A stretch of 64,000 nt of DNA from Carnegiea gigantea (taxonomy: Eukaryota > Streptophyta > Magnoliopsida > Caryophyllales > Cactaceae): the NCBI GenBank assembly GCA_029747015.1, contig JAKOGI010000819.1, positions 1-64,000 of the forward strand. Reading direction: 5' to 3'. How positions within the stretch are numbered: position 1 is the first letter of the stretch; each line of letters starts with the position of its first letter. The translations under genes and the position numbers were made by a program. The notes beneath the pieces were generated by a model. The model searched no databases, was not told the DNA's origin, and worked only from the letters and a program-made list of their open reading frames with translations. Below, one piece after another: positions 12,139-24,499 of this stretch.

Positions 12139-12155
12139 TGGCGCCGTTGCCGGGA
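12139..12155 (+). promoter_or_regulatory. Primer-binding site, tRNA-Asp type (copy 2)
   Basis: TGGCGCCGTTGCCGGGA matches the complement of the plant tRNA-Asp 3' end. Confidence 0.87.
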
Positions 12156-12293
12156 CTAAACTGTTAACTATTGAGTTGTCTTAAGAAAGTGACTAAGTAT
12201 TTTATTGTTCCTTTTTTTTTGGGTTGTTTTCTTTTCTTGTTTAACTGCGCTGGTAGCGTTGGTGAAAGTGTTTGTAGGAATTTTTCCTAGTTT

Positions 12294-13125
12294 ATGCGAA
12301 GTCCAATCTCGTACGAACCCGATCTTGAGACTAAGAGGACTTTTTGCTTAACGAGAAAAAAGCAAATGATCGAAGAACAAAGGCACGAGGCAAGAAAGAA
12401 TTCAAATATGGCAGGAAAAGAAGGCGACCAAAGAAGGACTCTTTGAGATTTCATTACCCCTGGAGTCCAAGCGATCACCTCAAGCATTGCTCGCCCTGTT
12501 GTAGATGTCAATAAATCCCCGTCTGACCGAGCTCCTTTGGAAGATCCGAATCTATACCTTTCGGCCTTTTTAGGTGTGCGACACATTGAAGCTCAACAGA
12601 GTCCCTAGTGATGCGATTCGCTTGCACTTATTTCCTTTCTCATTGAGGGATAAGGCAAGGGCTTGGTTACACTCCTTGCCATCTAGATCCATTACCACCT
12701 AGGATGAGTTGACAAGAGCATTCCTCGCTAAGTTTTTCCCTCCAAGCAAAACAGCAAGCCTAACGAATCACATCACCAACTTCCTACAAAAAGATGATGA
12801 GACGCTCTATGAAGCCTGAGAGTGTTTTAAAGATCTGCTGCATTTGTGCCCCCATCGTGATCTTCAGCATTGGATGATTATCCAAGCCTTTTATAATGGT
12901 GTCAACTAATCTATAAGGTCCACTATTGATGTGGCGATAGGAGGAACCTTGATGAGCAAGATTGAGGATGAAGCCTATAATCTGATCAAGGAGATGACAC
13001 TAAACAACTTTCAATGGTCCACTGAACGAGGTCAACCTAAATGGGCTGGAGGTCAGCTTGAAGTTGATGCACTTACTTTACTTTCTGCTAAAGTAGATGC
13101 TATAACTCAAGACTGGACCGAATAA
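12294..13125 (+). pseudogene. Athila-like gag, copy 2 (broken)
   Basis: Opens MRSPISYEPDLETKRTF at 12294, parallel to copy 1. The core region (FPFSLRDKARAWLHSLPS, DETLYEA, GGTLMSKIEDEAYNLIKEM) is present with stops and a frameshift. A clean stretch at 12931-13125 ends with DWTE. The decay pattern differs from copy 1, so the two units have been diverging for some time. Confidence 0.87.
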
Positions 13126-14659
13126 ATGTTAACGCTGTGAATTCTAGTGCCCCTCCCCCTTATGAAATTTCTGGTTCTGCTGAGCAATGTGACTTTGAAT
13201 TGTCAAGTTGGGAGTCCTTTTTGCCAAGACCTTAATGAAGTTAATTATGTTTAAAATTTCAACCCAAGACTGACCAATGACCCTGACTTTAATACCAATA
13301 AATCGGGTTGGAAGAATCATCCATATTTTTCTTATAAGTCTAATCCAAACCCATCAAATTTGCCCCCTATGAATGCTAGACAACCCCCTGGTTTTCAAAG
13401 GTCCCCATTCCCTTCTCAGATACCCCAAAAGTCTAATTTAGAGTCAATAATGGAAAGCACGCTTATGGCATAACAAAAAAAGGATGAGTATATTAAGCAA
13501 TTAGCCTCAAAGGTTGATGTGCTTACAGCTCACAATAGGATGTCTTGAATTGTGAAGATTGATATGGTGGATGTCTTGAATTGTGAAGATCCTCTTGATT
13601 CTGACTGGATTTCTTATGAGGACCCCGACCAAGGGTATGTTAAGGTGAAGTTTTCTACTCCTATGCCACCTAACAAGCTTGAGGTTGAGGCCCCTATTCT
13701 TAATAAGTCTTCTATGAGTGATTATTATAGGTTTGTACAAACTGTTCTCTCTATGGCCCCTATGCACGGTTTTGATGTAGATTTTGATTCAGGGGTTGAA
13801 CAAGTTGATGATAGCCCATCTGATAGGCTATACGAGCGATTTGTTTTGTATGCAGGTAATACATTATGGCACTAAGTTATGAATATGAAGGACCTGCAGC
13901 TAGAACTTTTAAGATGGTACCTTCACTTGAAGAAATTTGATTTTGTGGTCGGGGACAAAGCCAATGTCCATACACCTCTTGATCCGAACCAAGCATAGAA
14001 GAAGAGTCAAACACTTGGCCTTAAAGGAGCGCTTCTTGGGAAGTAACCCAAGTTCTTTTCCTTTTTCTTTTCTTGGCTTTTATTTTTACTATTTTTGTAG
14101 TTTATCGAAAAGAAAAAAAGAGAGAGAAAACAAAAAAAAAATATGCATAAAATGTTAGCCACCACGGCCATATCCCCAGAACCACGGTCATGGGGTGCTA
14201 TCCAAAAAAAATAAAAAATAAAAAATATGAAAATATAGCGGACTAGCAGACACCACGGTCAGACTTTGGTAAAGCCCACAGTCTGTGGTTGACTGCTACG
14301 ACCGGCGGTCTAGGTTTTTTCCTCACTTCTTCTTCTTCAAACTCGACTTTCTCTGTCTCTCTACCTCCATTTTCTCTCTCAACTCTCCATATTCACACCT
14401 TTAATCTTCTTCATTTCTTCACCATTTTCAATCATTTTCACACCAAATCATTTCCTTTCACTCAATCTTTCTTTTTTCTCCACAAATATCATCTCTTTTC
14501 TTCTTCTTCTTCTTCTTCAAATTCATCTCACCTTTACTCATCCACAATACCCATCCTTTTCTCTCTCTTATTTTTCATATTTTTACCTAATTTCTTCAAT
14601 TTTCTAGGTTTGAGTTCTTATTTTGGTTTTAGTTTTGTTTTTGGTTAGAGTTTGCAACC
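13126..14659 (+). pseudogene. Deleted gag-protease remnant and leader of Athila ORF, copy 2
   Basis: Spacer sequence matching copy 1 continues to about 13540. The protease (copy-1 bases ~5923-6639) is missing. The acidic tail resumes (MVDVLNCEDPLDSDWISYED, 13562-13875). The junction carries a 22-bp direct repeat at 13538-13559 and 13569-13590. Then come the same post-pol remnant (near 14000-14040), purine run, decayed palindromes and pyrimidine-rich leader as in copy 1. Confidence 0.8.
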
Positions 14660-15953
14660 ATGGCACCAACCAAGAGACAAAGGAGTACCAAGAAGGTCAA
14701 GTCAAGCACCACCTTAACCTCGAGGGGCATCCCGAACTGCACGTACTAGAGGTAACATTCATCGCCCTCTTAGTTTAATGCATCCTGTAGGTACAATTAT
14801 TTAAATGAATGTATGGTTGTGGTAACAAGTTATTATGATAAAGATTTGTTAGCCCAGTTGGGAATATTAGATGATATTAGATGGTTGTTTGCAAAAGGTG
14901 CTATGGGACACTTTTTAGAACTCAAAGAGCATACATACAAAGACTTGACTGCAGAATTTCTTAGTACACTCTATGTCGAGGTCACTAGAGGACCTTAATA
15001 TTAAGCCAAATATATATCATTTCATTTGCAAGGATAATTGCATGAACTGAACTTAGGTACCTTCAATAGTATTTTCGGTTTTCCACCTAGCACGGATTTA
15101 TTGAACTGCCAAGTCCCCTGCAAATTCAACCCGAATGCATTTCGGGGTGAACTTTCGGAGAGTGTTAGGTACAGTACTAGTTCGTGTATATTAGGAACCC
15201 TTGCATTCGAGTCGCTCAATGTAGCTTGGCTTGTTCTTTATTTGCTCGGGGCGATAATCTGAATGCTCCGAGACTTTCTGTGTTGTACTTTTTATCCTGT
15301 ATGCTTGATGGGGTCTAGCTTGGCCCAGGTTCATTTTAAGCTAGACAACTGCCTAGTGCTGTTGTTAGCATTAAAGGTAGGATAGTCATAGGTGGGATTG
15401 TAACTACTATTACTAGATTCTTGTGTGTTGAGCCCAATCCTGAGGACAAAGTTTCCGGGTCTAAGCGGCCTGATTAAGCTGTTTTTGAGATTATGAACTT
15501 TTGTAAAGTTGAGGTCGGCCGTTTGTGTTGGATTTACCCTGAGGACCGACTTTTACCGCTTCCCAATGTCGATCGCACCACCCTTCTTCACCGAGCTAAC
15601 CTTTATTGGGTACCTGGTGATGACGAGGTTGTTCGGCCCATACCCCATTATCTAGCCCCTCAATCTAGTTAAGGCGGGCCTAGTTCTTCCTCTTAACTAG
15701 CCCCTCCTAACTCTTCTGACATCCAAGACACCTTTAGATCTATTTAAGATAAGCAAGTTTCCCTCCGGCATTTGTTGCTTCGAAGAGCGCCACTCTTCGG
15801 GACTTTGTCCAAGAGTGCCACGATGAACTTCGTGGGTTTCTTGCTTCCCAGACACAATATTTCCAAGACTATAGGGCATGTCTAGAGACCTTATCAGATT
15901 GGCATATCTCGTATGGTCAGCCACACCATCCTCCACCACCACCTCCTTTCTGA
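14660..15953 (+). pseudogene. Athila ORF, copy 2 (broken)
   Basis: Opens MAPTKRQRSTKKVK at 14660. The clean stretch 14813-14998 reads DLLAQLGILDDIRWLFAKGA and MGHFLELKEHTYKDLTAEFL. Later blocks (LNLGTFNSIFGFPPSTDLLN, GELSESVRYSTSS, GRIVIGGIVTTITRFL) match copy 1. A short deletion removes codons after LGLMHP near 14788. Several stops remain. The start context and end (PPPPPF then stop at 15951) match copy 1. Confidence 0.8.
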
Positions 15954-17746
15954 TTGTTATGTGCTACTCCCCTTCCCTTTTTCTATTCTATGCCCACATT
16001 GAGGGCAATGTATTATTCAAGCATAGGGAAGTTAGTTAGTTGTTCTATTTGGCATCTGATGCCTGTTTTCAGTTTGGCGTGATTGTGCTTTGTATATGTA
16101 GTTAGTGGTAGTTTTTGGAGTTTTTTAGTTTTAGTTTTGTTTTGTAGTGCATTTGGTTTTCTTTTCATTCTAGGTTGTATTTTAGTTTCTTTCTTTTCTT
16201 TAGTTTATTTGCATTTTTAGTTTGCATTGTTATTAGGAGTATGCAAAAAGAAAAAAAACCACAAAAAAAAATTTAAAAAAAAGAAAAAATCCTCTAATGA
16301 TGGTATTTCTAGATTTGGTAGACTTCTATGATTTAGTTTGATCCTCTAATTCGATCGAATTGTGCATAAAATGTTTGCGACTGAGTTTTCGAAATGATCT
16401 CCATGTTTTGATCACATGTTGGATGCGAGTTGATTTACGCCATGAGTCTTTACATGATTTTGGCGTATGTTTACTAATGAGCTAGTTTTGACCTGGGTAG
16501 ACGTCCCATGAGATTTCGAGCTTTTAGAGGCTATTCATCATTTTTAGTCTCATATTTTCTTTCATGTGTGACTCTTCCTTGACATCATTTCCCTAGAACT
16601 TGCTTTGATTTTCATTCAACATCACATTTCGCATATGCATTTAGGTGATATGGTTGAGGCATTTTTCTTTTTTTTTTGATTGGTTGAAACCCACGTCCAA
16701 ATAGCCACCTTTGTTGTGCATTGTATCCCTTGCTAGCCCCTTTGAGCCTATATCTGTTTTTCTTGATTTAAACCTCCTATTATAGCCCATGGACAAATAC
16801 TTATCTTATCCTTAAGCCAAGACTAGAGGAGTATTTGATTCTTTTGCATCAAGTATAATAGGGCGTTAGTAAGGTGGATTGTTATCATTTAGTGAATTTT
16901 GGCCATTTGGTGCAAGCGTGTGAGATCTTGACAAATCCCTTATTTTATTGTACAAAGTTTGGAGAAGAGTTGAAATTTAAAGTTCATTATGGATTTCCCC
17001 TTCGCTATCCTTATTTCAAAAAAAAAAAAGAAAGAAAAAAAGAAAGACAAGATCATGATGAAAAAAAAAAAAAAAACAAACATCGGAAAAAAAAATCGAA
17101 AGAAAGTGTTAGCCTTGGTGCGATTGTAAGATACTTGTGATTTTCGACTCTTTCTCTTTTCAATTGGGGATGTGCTTTGTTGATAGATGTATATGGTTTA
17201 AGAAGGATGAAGTATGATGCGTTGGAATTGTTTAACTCTTAGTTTATGGCTTCTAGCTTCTCATTTCCAAAATATTTGTTCCCCTCTTACCTTTACCCAT
17301 ATCCCCATTACAACCGTATGAAAGTCCTCATGATTGTCTGGTGTGTTTGCATTTTAGTGATGGCGAATTTAAGATTCATGTCAAGCCTATGGTAGATTTG
17401 AGCCTAAGGAACGAGAATTGAGAGAACCTTCATTGTTATAAACACATGAGTGATGAGAGCCACATACCTATATTGAGGTTCTACCGGCCTTGCTAGCCTT
17501 ACTTGTTTCATATGATTGACATGATTGTATTTGACGAGTTTGGGAGATTGACTTAAGTTTAACATTATGGTCTATTAAAACGTTTTTACGAATTTCATTC
17601 CCTAATCGGTTTATTAATGATTTTTGCATCTTTTTGGGCTATCTTTGGATCAGCTTTGCCATTTGAATGTACCTATATGTACCCTAAGGGGGTTGTGTAA
17701 ATTTTTGGCTTTTACATTATCTTGAGGACAAGTAACAGTTTAAGTA
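15954..17746 (+). other. 3' non-coding region of Athila-like copy 2
   Basis: Collinear with 9087-10850 including A-rich patches (16245-16290, 17018-17095). I see no gene. The polypurine tract before LTR 3 has decayed to GAAAGAGTT (17748-17756). Confidence 0.75.
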
Positions 17747-17756
17747 TGAAAGAGTT

Positions 17757-19031
17757 TGATAAGTGCTTAATGTATACATCATTTTAAGGCTATTTGTGTC
17801 AATTTGTAGGAGAATTATGTGCTTAATGTTATTATTTATACTCCAATTTTCGATTTATGCTTAGGTATAGTTATTTTATGTATTTGGCAGGATTTTTAGT
17901 CTTTTCACCCAGCATTTAACCAGAAATAGATGTATTTTGACCTCCCTCATGGACACCCATGTGTTGCTACACCTGTGGAGCAAGAAAAGAGAAGAAAACC
18001 GGTTCCAGCCCAGACCACGATCGGATAATGGTACCTACCACGGACCGTGAACCTGTAACTGCTGCCTCTTTGTCTTCGTTCAACTGTGTGCCTGAGATCA
18101 AGTGAGCTCCTCTGCACACAGCTTCGTTCTGCAGCAGTAGAAGACAATCCCTTGAACAATACAAAAGCATAGATTAGTGCTTTAGCCTAGTTTCTTTCTT
18201 TCTCAAATTTTGTAGGTTGTTAGTTTGATTTTTAGTTTTGGTGGGAAATCTGGAGTGTATGTGTTTGCTATTTTAAGGAGGTTTGAAGCCCTTGGTTGAA
18301 GGCCATCTCAGTCAAGCCTTTCCCTTAGATTTCGCTGTATTGTTGATTAGTTTTGTTTATTTCTTAATCATATCTGAGTAGTTTTCTCTTGTCTAGGGAT
18401 TTAGTAGTTTGTGGAAGTGTAGTTGGATCATGTTTTAATTTGTAGAATTGTGCTTATTTTCATGAGTGGTTTGATTTCCTTTATCAAGTGTTATTCATGC
18501 TGTGACTAGATTTTTGGCCAAAGTTTTCTTACTCACTTGAAACAAACGAATGAAAAACTAAAAGGTGACATTTGGTTGTTGGACTGCTTGATTAAAGCTA
18601 ATGTGGAGTCATCTCGAAAGAGAGATTTGCAAGTTAGGAGGACTAGAGAGTAATCGAATAGATTAAACTTAAATTAAGGCAAATTAGTTTGAAAGAATGA
18701 CTTTTGCTTAGTTTAGAAAATTTGATTGATTTCAAAAGAATAGATCAAATTTCTAAATGGATTGCAATTTCTTGAGATTAACCGATTAGAGAAAAGCACA
18801 TGATTGTTGTTTTGATCCAATACTCTTTCATAACTATGGGAATTCCTAGATATATTTTCTCTTTGATTGATTCAGAGTAATGACTTAGAAATAGTTAAAT
18901 CAAAACCAATTGAATTAGAGTTTTGCTTAGCACATTTTGACAGGCAAAACTCAGTAAGTTACATTAGTCCCTGAGGAACGATACCTTTATCTATACTACT
19001 GCTACCCGTGTGCTTGCGGTAGTCTCAATCA
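17757..19031 (+). repeat. Athila-like LTR 3
   Basis: Starts TGATAAGTGCTTAATGTATA and ends GTAGTCTCAATCA. The next bases, CTTTACCTTG, are copia RT sequence, not a primer site, so this is the outer right LTR. Confidence 0.88.
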
Positions 19032-21137
19032 CTTTACCTTGTTAATAAGATCTGTATCATTTCTAGCTATCAATATGTGATCAACATGTAATTACATAAT
19101 TGCAAAATTGCCTTTGTTCCGCTTAGTATAGATGCAATCATCATCATCAGTCATAGTGGAACCACTAGATGTGACCACATTATGAAAGTGAATATACCAT
19201 TGTTTTGAACATTATTTTAGGCCATAAATAGATTTTAGATGTCTACAAACCTAATGTTCGTGGCCTTTTTGGTTGAAACCTTCAGGTTGTGACGTAAAAA
19301 TTTCTTCTTTTAATTCTCCATTGAGAAAGGCGTTTTTCACGTCCATTTGGTGAAGTTCTAGGTCTGAACTGGCAGCCATAGCTGGCATTAAGTGAATAGA
19401 GGCAAGCCATACTACAGGAGAAAATGTCTCTTCATAATTGATTCCTTCTTGCTATATGTACCCCTTTGTAACGATTTGGGCCTTATGCCTATCAACTATG
19501 CCATTAGCCTTGCATATGGGGTTGAGAACCCATTTGTTCCCAATAGCTTTACGTCCCTCTAGGAGGTCAACTAGTTCCTACACTTTATTAACCTTCATTG
19601 ACGTAATGTCAACTTCCATTACCTTGGTCCATCTATCGTTTAAAGAGTTAGAAAGAGCCTCTTTTTCATCTTATAGGAGTGTCGTGAAGAGTTCTCCCTC
19701 CTCAATACCGTAAGGATGATGAGCAATATTTGTATAGTTACTTTATCTTAATTTAGATTCATTAAATCTGAAATCATTCCCATGTGGGTCGATTTCACTC
19801 ACACTTGAACTAGGATCAATAGGCTTGCACCCACTTGAAACAAGATTAGGATCACTTTCATTTACATCTGATAATGGACGGGGATGTTGATAGCGAATGA
19901 AGGGATCCTTATAATTCTGGGTCCTCAAGTTCATATAGCGATAAGTGACATCTCTCAATTTAAATTAAGTTGCACTCTCACTTTCTTGTAGCCCCATACA
20001 CATACCCTTTTGAGGTTTTAAGTATTTAATGAAGATACACTTCTTCCCTCTTAGGGCCAATATACCATACGTTGAGAGAGGTTGTGTACACAAGATGTAC
20101 AACTCCAAGGTCTTAAAACACTTAGATCGAGCTTTCTACCAGTCTATAACTTACATGGAGTGGTTGCAATTGATTTTGTAGGCACACAGTTAAGAACATA
20201 GGCCATAGTTAAAAGAGCATTTCCCTTATAGGAGATAGGCAATTGAGCCTGCACCATCAATGATCTTACCATCTCGAGGAGTGTTATATTCCATTTCTCT
20301 GCAACACCATTTTGTTGCGGAGTATTTGGAATAGGCAACTGATGTACTATTCCTTTTTCATCATAAAATTCATTGAACAGAATTGACATATATTTTTTTC
20401 GTTGATGGATTGTTGAGGCCTTGACCTTTTTATCTACTTGATTTTCTGCTAAGTTCATATACTTCTTAAAGCAACTCATTGTCTAAGATTTATGCAAGAT
20501 CAAGTAGACATGACTGAAATGAGTGAAATCATCATTGAAAGTGATGAAAAAAGAAGCTCTGTGCCTTATTGTTCACATTCATTGGACTATAAATGTCCGA
20601 ATAAATCAAATTCCATGGAAGTTCTACTCTAGTGGCCTTCCCAAATGGTTTCCTCGTTGACTTCCTTGCTAGCCAATTCTCATAAATAGGCAAGATAACT
20701 TGTCGAATGTTTGCTAGCAGACCTTCTTTTGCAAGCTTTTGCATACAATAATGTGGCCTAGTCCAGCATACTAAGCATTCACATCATTCTCATTATTATA
20801 AGAAGAAGCAAACAATGAAAAATTAACATTCTGATTAAAGGAACTAACATCCTAATCCATAACAGTTAAACAATCTCTAACAAAAGCATAGCAAACATAT
20901 GTTGTTTCCAAAAACAACCTAGCTTTAGTGTTATGAAAATGGCAAATAAAACCAAACGTGATAGAACCAACATAAAAATAATATTGTGACGAATCTCTGA
21001 AGCAAACAAGACATCATGCAGGATAAGGCCTCGGTTGCTATGCAGAACCAACTTACATGTTCTAATTCCTCTAATAGCCATCTTGGTGTTGTTTCCCATA
21101 TATATACATATATATAAATATGCATTGACCAGCATAG
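19032..21137 (-). pseudogene. Ty1/copia fragment 2: protease end, integrase, reverse transcriptase
   Basis: Minus-strand reading, in gene order from high to low coordinates. The protease C-terminus reads GNNTKMAIRGIRTCKL and LILHDVLFASEIRHNII (~20970-21165). The GAG-pre-integrase region and integrase follow: KPFGKATRVELPWNLIYSDI (20532-20744) and TPQQNGVAEKWNITLLEMVR (20144-20479). The RT then reads AIGNKWVL, YEETFSPVV, ELHQMDVKNAFLNGELKEEI and SIYGLK (~19200-19720). The RT active-site motif YVDD is changed to HVDH near 19075. The integrase segment that normally holds the second catalytic Asp reads STIHQRKKYMS and has lost it. The fragment continues at 2376-3231 and 26738-26980. Confidence 0.9.
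21133..21137. repeat. Target-site duplication CATAG (left)
   Basis: Perfect match to CATAG at 26738-26742 on the other side of the TR-GAG-like element. Confidence 0.9.
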
Positions 21138-22436
21138 TGATAGGCCCGCAAGTGCACGGTAGCATTGTAGCAAATCAAGGTCGATCCCACAGAGACTAGG
21201 ATGATCTATTGGGTTATATTCCCTTAAGATAGGCTAAGTGAATCCGAATTTGAGAATGAAATTTAACTACTCCATTATCTAATCTAATGAATAAATAGTA
21301 AAGGAATTACACAAAACTAGCAATCTCCTAACTCATGTATCAATCAAGCCTTCTTCCTCAATTAGTTGTTTTAAAATCGATAATCAAAGTATCACAACCC
21401 TCTTTCAAGGCGGAGCAAAATACCTAAATCTAACCAATTACTATTTCTCAAGGGCTCTAGATTTGTTTAGGTTCATTATGCATGTGATTATCAAATTGAT
21501 GGTTTCTCAATCGGTGTGCTCTCTCAAGACTCCACACAATCAAGCCAAATCCTAGGATTCTGGTATTAGATTTCACCTTTCAGTTCTTCACCTAACACCC
21601 ATAACATGCAAGAAAGTGAACAAATTCCTCACAAGACAATAAACTTCTAGAATTCGATAAAATAATCTAACAAATTCAAAAGCACCAAATGATATCAATA
21701 CAAGATCAAGAAATTAACAAGTATTTGCATAATCTAAAATCAAAACAAGAAAGACAATCAAAATTACAAAACATAAATCTAAATTTAGAGAAGAGAAGAG
21801 AAGAGAAGAGAAAAGAAATGCTCAGCCAAGATCATGCTTGAACCATCGTGCAAACCCGGAATGGAATCCTTACAAATCTTCACTTCAACTCACTCTCTCT
21901 CCCTCTAATCTAAATCCTAGTCTAACTAATGAAATTGAAGAGAGGAAATGGAATGATGGGTTGATGATTTTGTTGCTGCGAAAATGGCCCTATTTATAGA
22001 AAAACACAACTAAGCTTAGCCGTGTGATGAGGGAAAGCAAATAGGCTAGCGGTTATGCCTCCACCATATGAGGTTGTTATGTAACACGCTCCATGGGGCC
22101 CCCTACCCCATTCGGGGTCCTTTTTGGCTCCTTCTCGGTGGCGTGTTTTGCATGTGCATTTTATGGGCAGACTGTGGTGCTGGCTGGAATCAAAATTTTT
22201 CTGCTTTTCTTCCCTCCGCGGGCATCGCAACTCAGGGGCACAAGTAGGGAGTCAAATATATCTAATGAAGGTCAAATACTGGGTCAAAATGGCCTAAAAT
22301 CCTGCAAAATATATCAAACAACCATACCAAAGTATAAAATGGGAAAAAGAGTATAAACGATAACATAAAGCACATAATTTTCCCTAAAAATGAAGGAAAA
22401 TGATGCTAAAATAATATCTACATTAAGTACTTATCA
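21138..22436 (-). repeat. TR-GAG-like 3' LTR
   Basis: On the plus strand begins TGATAGGCCCGCAAGTGCAC and ends CATTAAGTACTTATCA, about 1.3 kb. In the first ~120 bp it differs from the other LTR at roughly one base in ten by eye, so the insertion is old. Confidence 0.88.
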
Positions 22437-22449
22437 AACTCCCCTATGC
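22437..22449 (-). promoter_or_regulatory. Polypurine tract of TR-GAG-like element
   Basis: Reads AGCATAGGGGAGTT-like on the minus strand, directly before the 3' LTR. Nearly the same as the Athila-like tract GTATGGGGGAGTT. Confidence 0.75.
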
Positions 22450-24499
22450 TTAAACTGTGGCTTGTCCTCAAGCAAACACTAAATAAAACCAAAAAGGGGA
22501 GACGCATATATGACTCAAAAACATAACAACCTCCTTAAAGTAGGCAAGTTATAATATATCATAAGTAAGAATGCCAATCAACGGCAACCCCAAATAATGC
22601 AGTAAACATTTCATAATTAGGAGAAAGAGAAGGTTTTTGAAAACGTACGGTGGCACAAGCTCGATATAAAACTCGATCACCCCCAAAGAATCACAAAATA
22701 CATTATGCAAGCACATGGGATTGAATAGAGCCAAATGGACTGGTAGAACCTCACTTTTGGGAAATGTGAATCACTCGCACACATGTGTTTAAAACTTAAG
22801 ACTCATTCCAAAGATGCAATCTACTATATGCTTACCAAGACTCTTAAATTCTCTACCACTAAATACAATGTGCACAGGACAATCAAGAGCACTTTATTTG
22901 GGTTGTAATGTGGGCTAGAATGGTTAAGGGAAAGGAGGGGACAAATGAATTTGGGCAACGTGGACCTACTTAGTCAAGTGACTATGGAGCAACCAACAAA
23001 ACACCAAGAAACCTTGAAGTTCACTAATACTCCAAACCTCAAATTACAATGAACATACCCCAAATGAATCATGTAGAAAGTGAGTTGACAAAGGAGGAAC
23101 ACAAGCTATGTACATATCCAATGCCAATAACTGAGTTTTCTTTTCTGTCTTTTTTTAAGCTTTTTTTTTCTTTTTTTTTTTTGCTTTGCTTTTTTTTCTC
23201 ACAAAACGACTTCATCTCTCTTTTTTTAATTTTTCTTTAACATAATTTTTTTGTGCAATGAAATAAAAATTGCAATTATTGAAAGGTATAGGATCACACA
23301 CTATCAACTCACTGCCGAGTATATATACGTACCCAACCCGAACAAGAGGGAAGCAAAGCAAATGCTTAATATCATCAATCCCTCAACAATCCAACATACC
23401 AAAGCCACCTTAAAACTCAATTATCCCCAAAACCACCCACTACATAGATGAAGAGATGCACTATAGACTTGGCTTAAAGGTTAGGAACATGTGTTTGGCC
23501 AAGGGCTAAGATGAATGGATCACAACAAACAAAGATATAAGCTCAAAGGGGCTAGTAAAGGGAAAAAACATGTAATACAAGGATAGGCTATTTGGCTATA
23601 TGGCTAAATTGACCAAAGAAAAAAATGCCTCTATCATATCATCAACTATGCACATACAAATGTGGTTTTGAACAAGAGTCTGGGCAAGTTTTAGAGATGC
23701 AACATGGAAGAATCACACACATGAAAGAAACATGAGACAAAATATAATAATTAGTCCAAACAAGGCTCAAAGTCTCACGGAACATCCACCAAAGTCTCAA
23801 TTGGCTTATAAAATTACTCCATGTGCAATCATTAGTGCTAAGGACTCTAGGGGTTAACATAGTTCTCAATCAAGACAAGGGTCAAAACAAGACATATTTA
23901 CAAACCTTCACAAATTTTAGCACCAAAATGAATTACACATTAAAAGATATTCAAGCTCATGAAAGCTATTATGCCTAGCAAAAATATCATTGGAGGGTAT
24001 CTCAAACCAATCCACACCATCCCTTCATGCAATCCGATATCCAAACCTAAAAATCAACTAATTGCAACATGCAAACAAAAAGAAACCTAAAACTATATGC
24101 TCTAACATGTATACAAACTAATAATTGAAATAGAAAGCAGAAAAACTACCCTTCCCCTATGATTAAATAAAGCATTATTATTCAAAGTAAGAAAACTTAG
24201 ATAAGGGGAACAAAAGAAAACAATCTCTCCAGGTTAGGTGCAGAGTGCACCTAAGCTGTGCGGTCTCATAATAACCGGGGCACATAAAGTATCAGCTACT
24301 CCATCACAATGTTAAGAGTTGGCTCATGAAAGCAGACGCTGTTAAAGCACGTAGGAGCTTATCAAACTCTTAGGACCATAATTTAGAAAATAAAAGATAA
24401 GAGGTAATCACCAAATTCATTCCAAAGACATTACGTATCCTCTTAACCTTATCAATGGCCTTCCTTAGAAAAATCATAGGAAGGATTAAAGAATGTACT
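22450..24499 (-). other. 3' non-coding region of TR-GAG-like element
   Basis: No gene is seen. It contains a T-rich stretch on the plus strand (23138-23250). Blocks such as the reverse complement of GCTCAAAGGGGCTAGTAAAG (23551-23570) and a sequence like CCCTTGGCCAAACACATG match the Athila-like 3' region at 9780-9930. Confidence 0.75.

Larger units (their letters stand above)
3232..19031 (+). mobile_element. Athila-like Ty3 tandem array: LTR-internal-LTR-internal-LTR
   Basis: Three LTR copies (3232-4470, 10860-12132, 17757-19031) separate two internal regions (4471-10859 and 12133-17756). Each LTR starts TG(A/G)TAA and ends with CTCAATCA. The first two are followed by a primer site for tRNA-Asp. 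Both internal regions hold gag, an Athila ORF and a long 3' non-coding tail, but no RT or integrase. A two-unit tandem with shared middle LTR fits unequal recombination between elements. The array lies inside the RT gene of a copia element. Confidence 0.88.
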
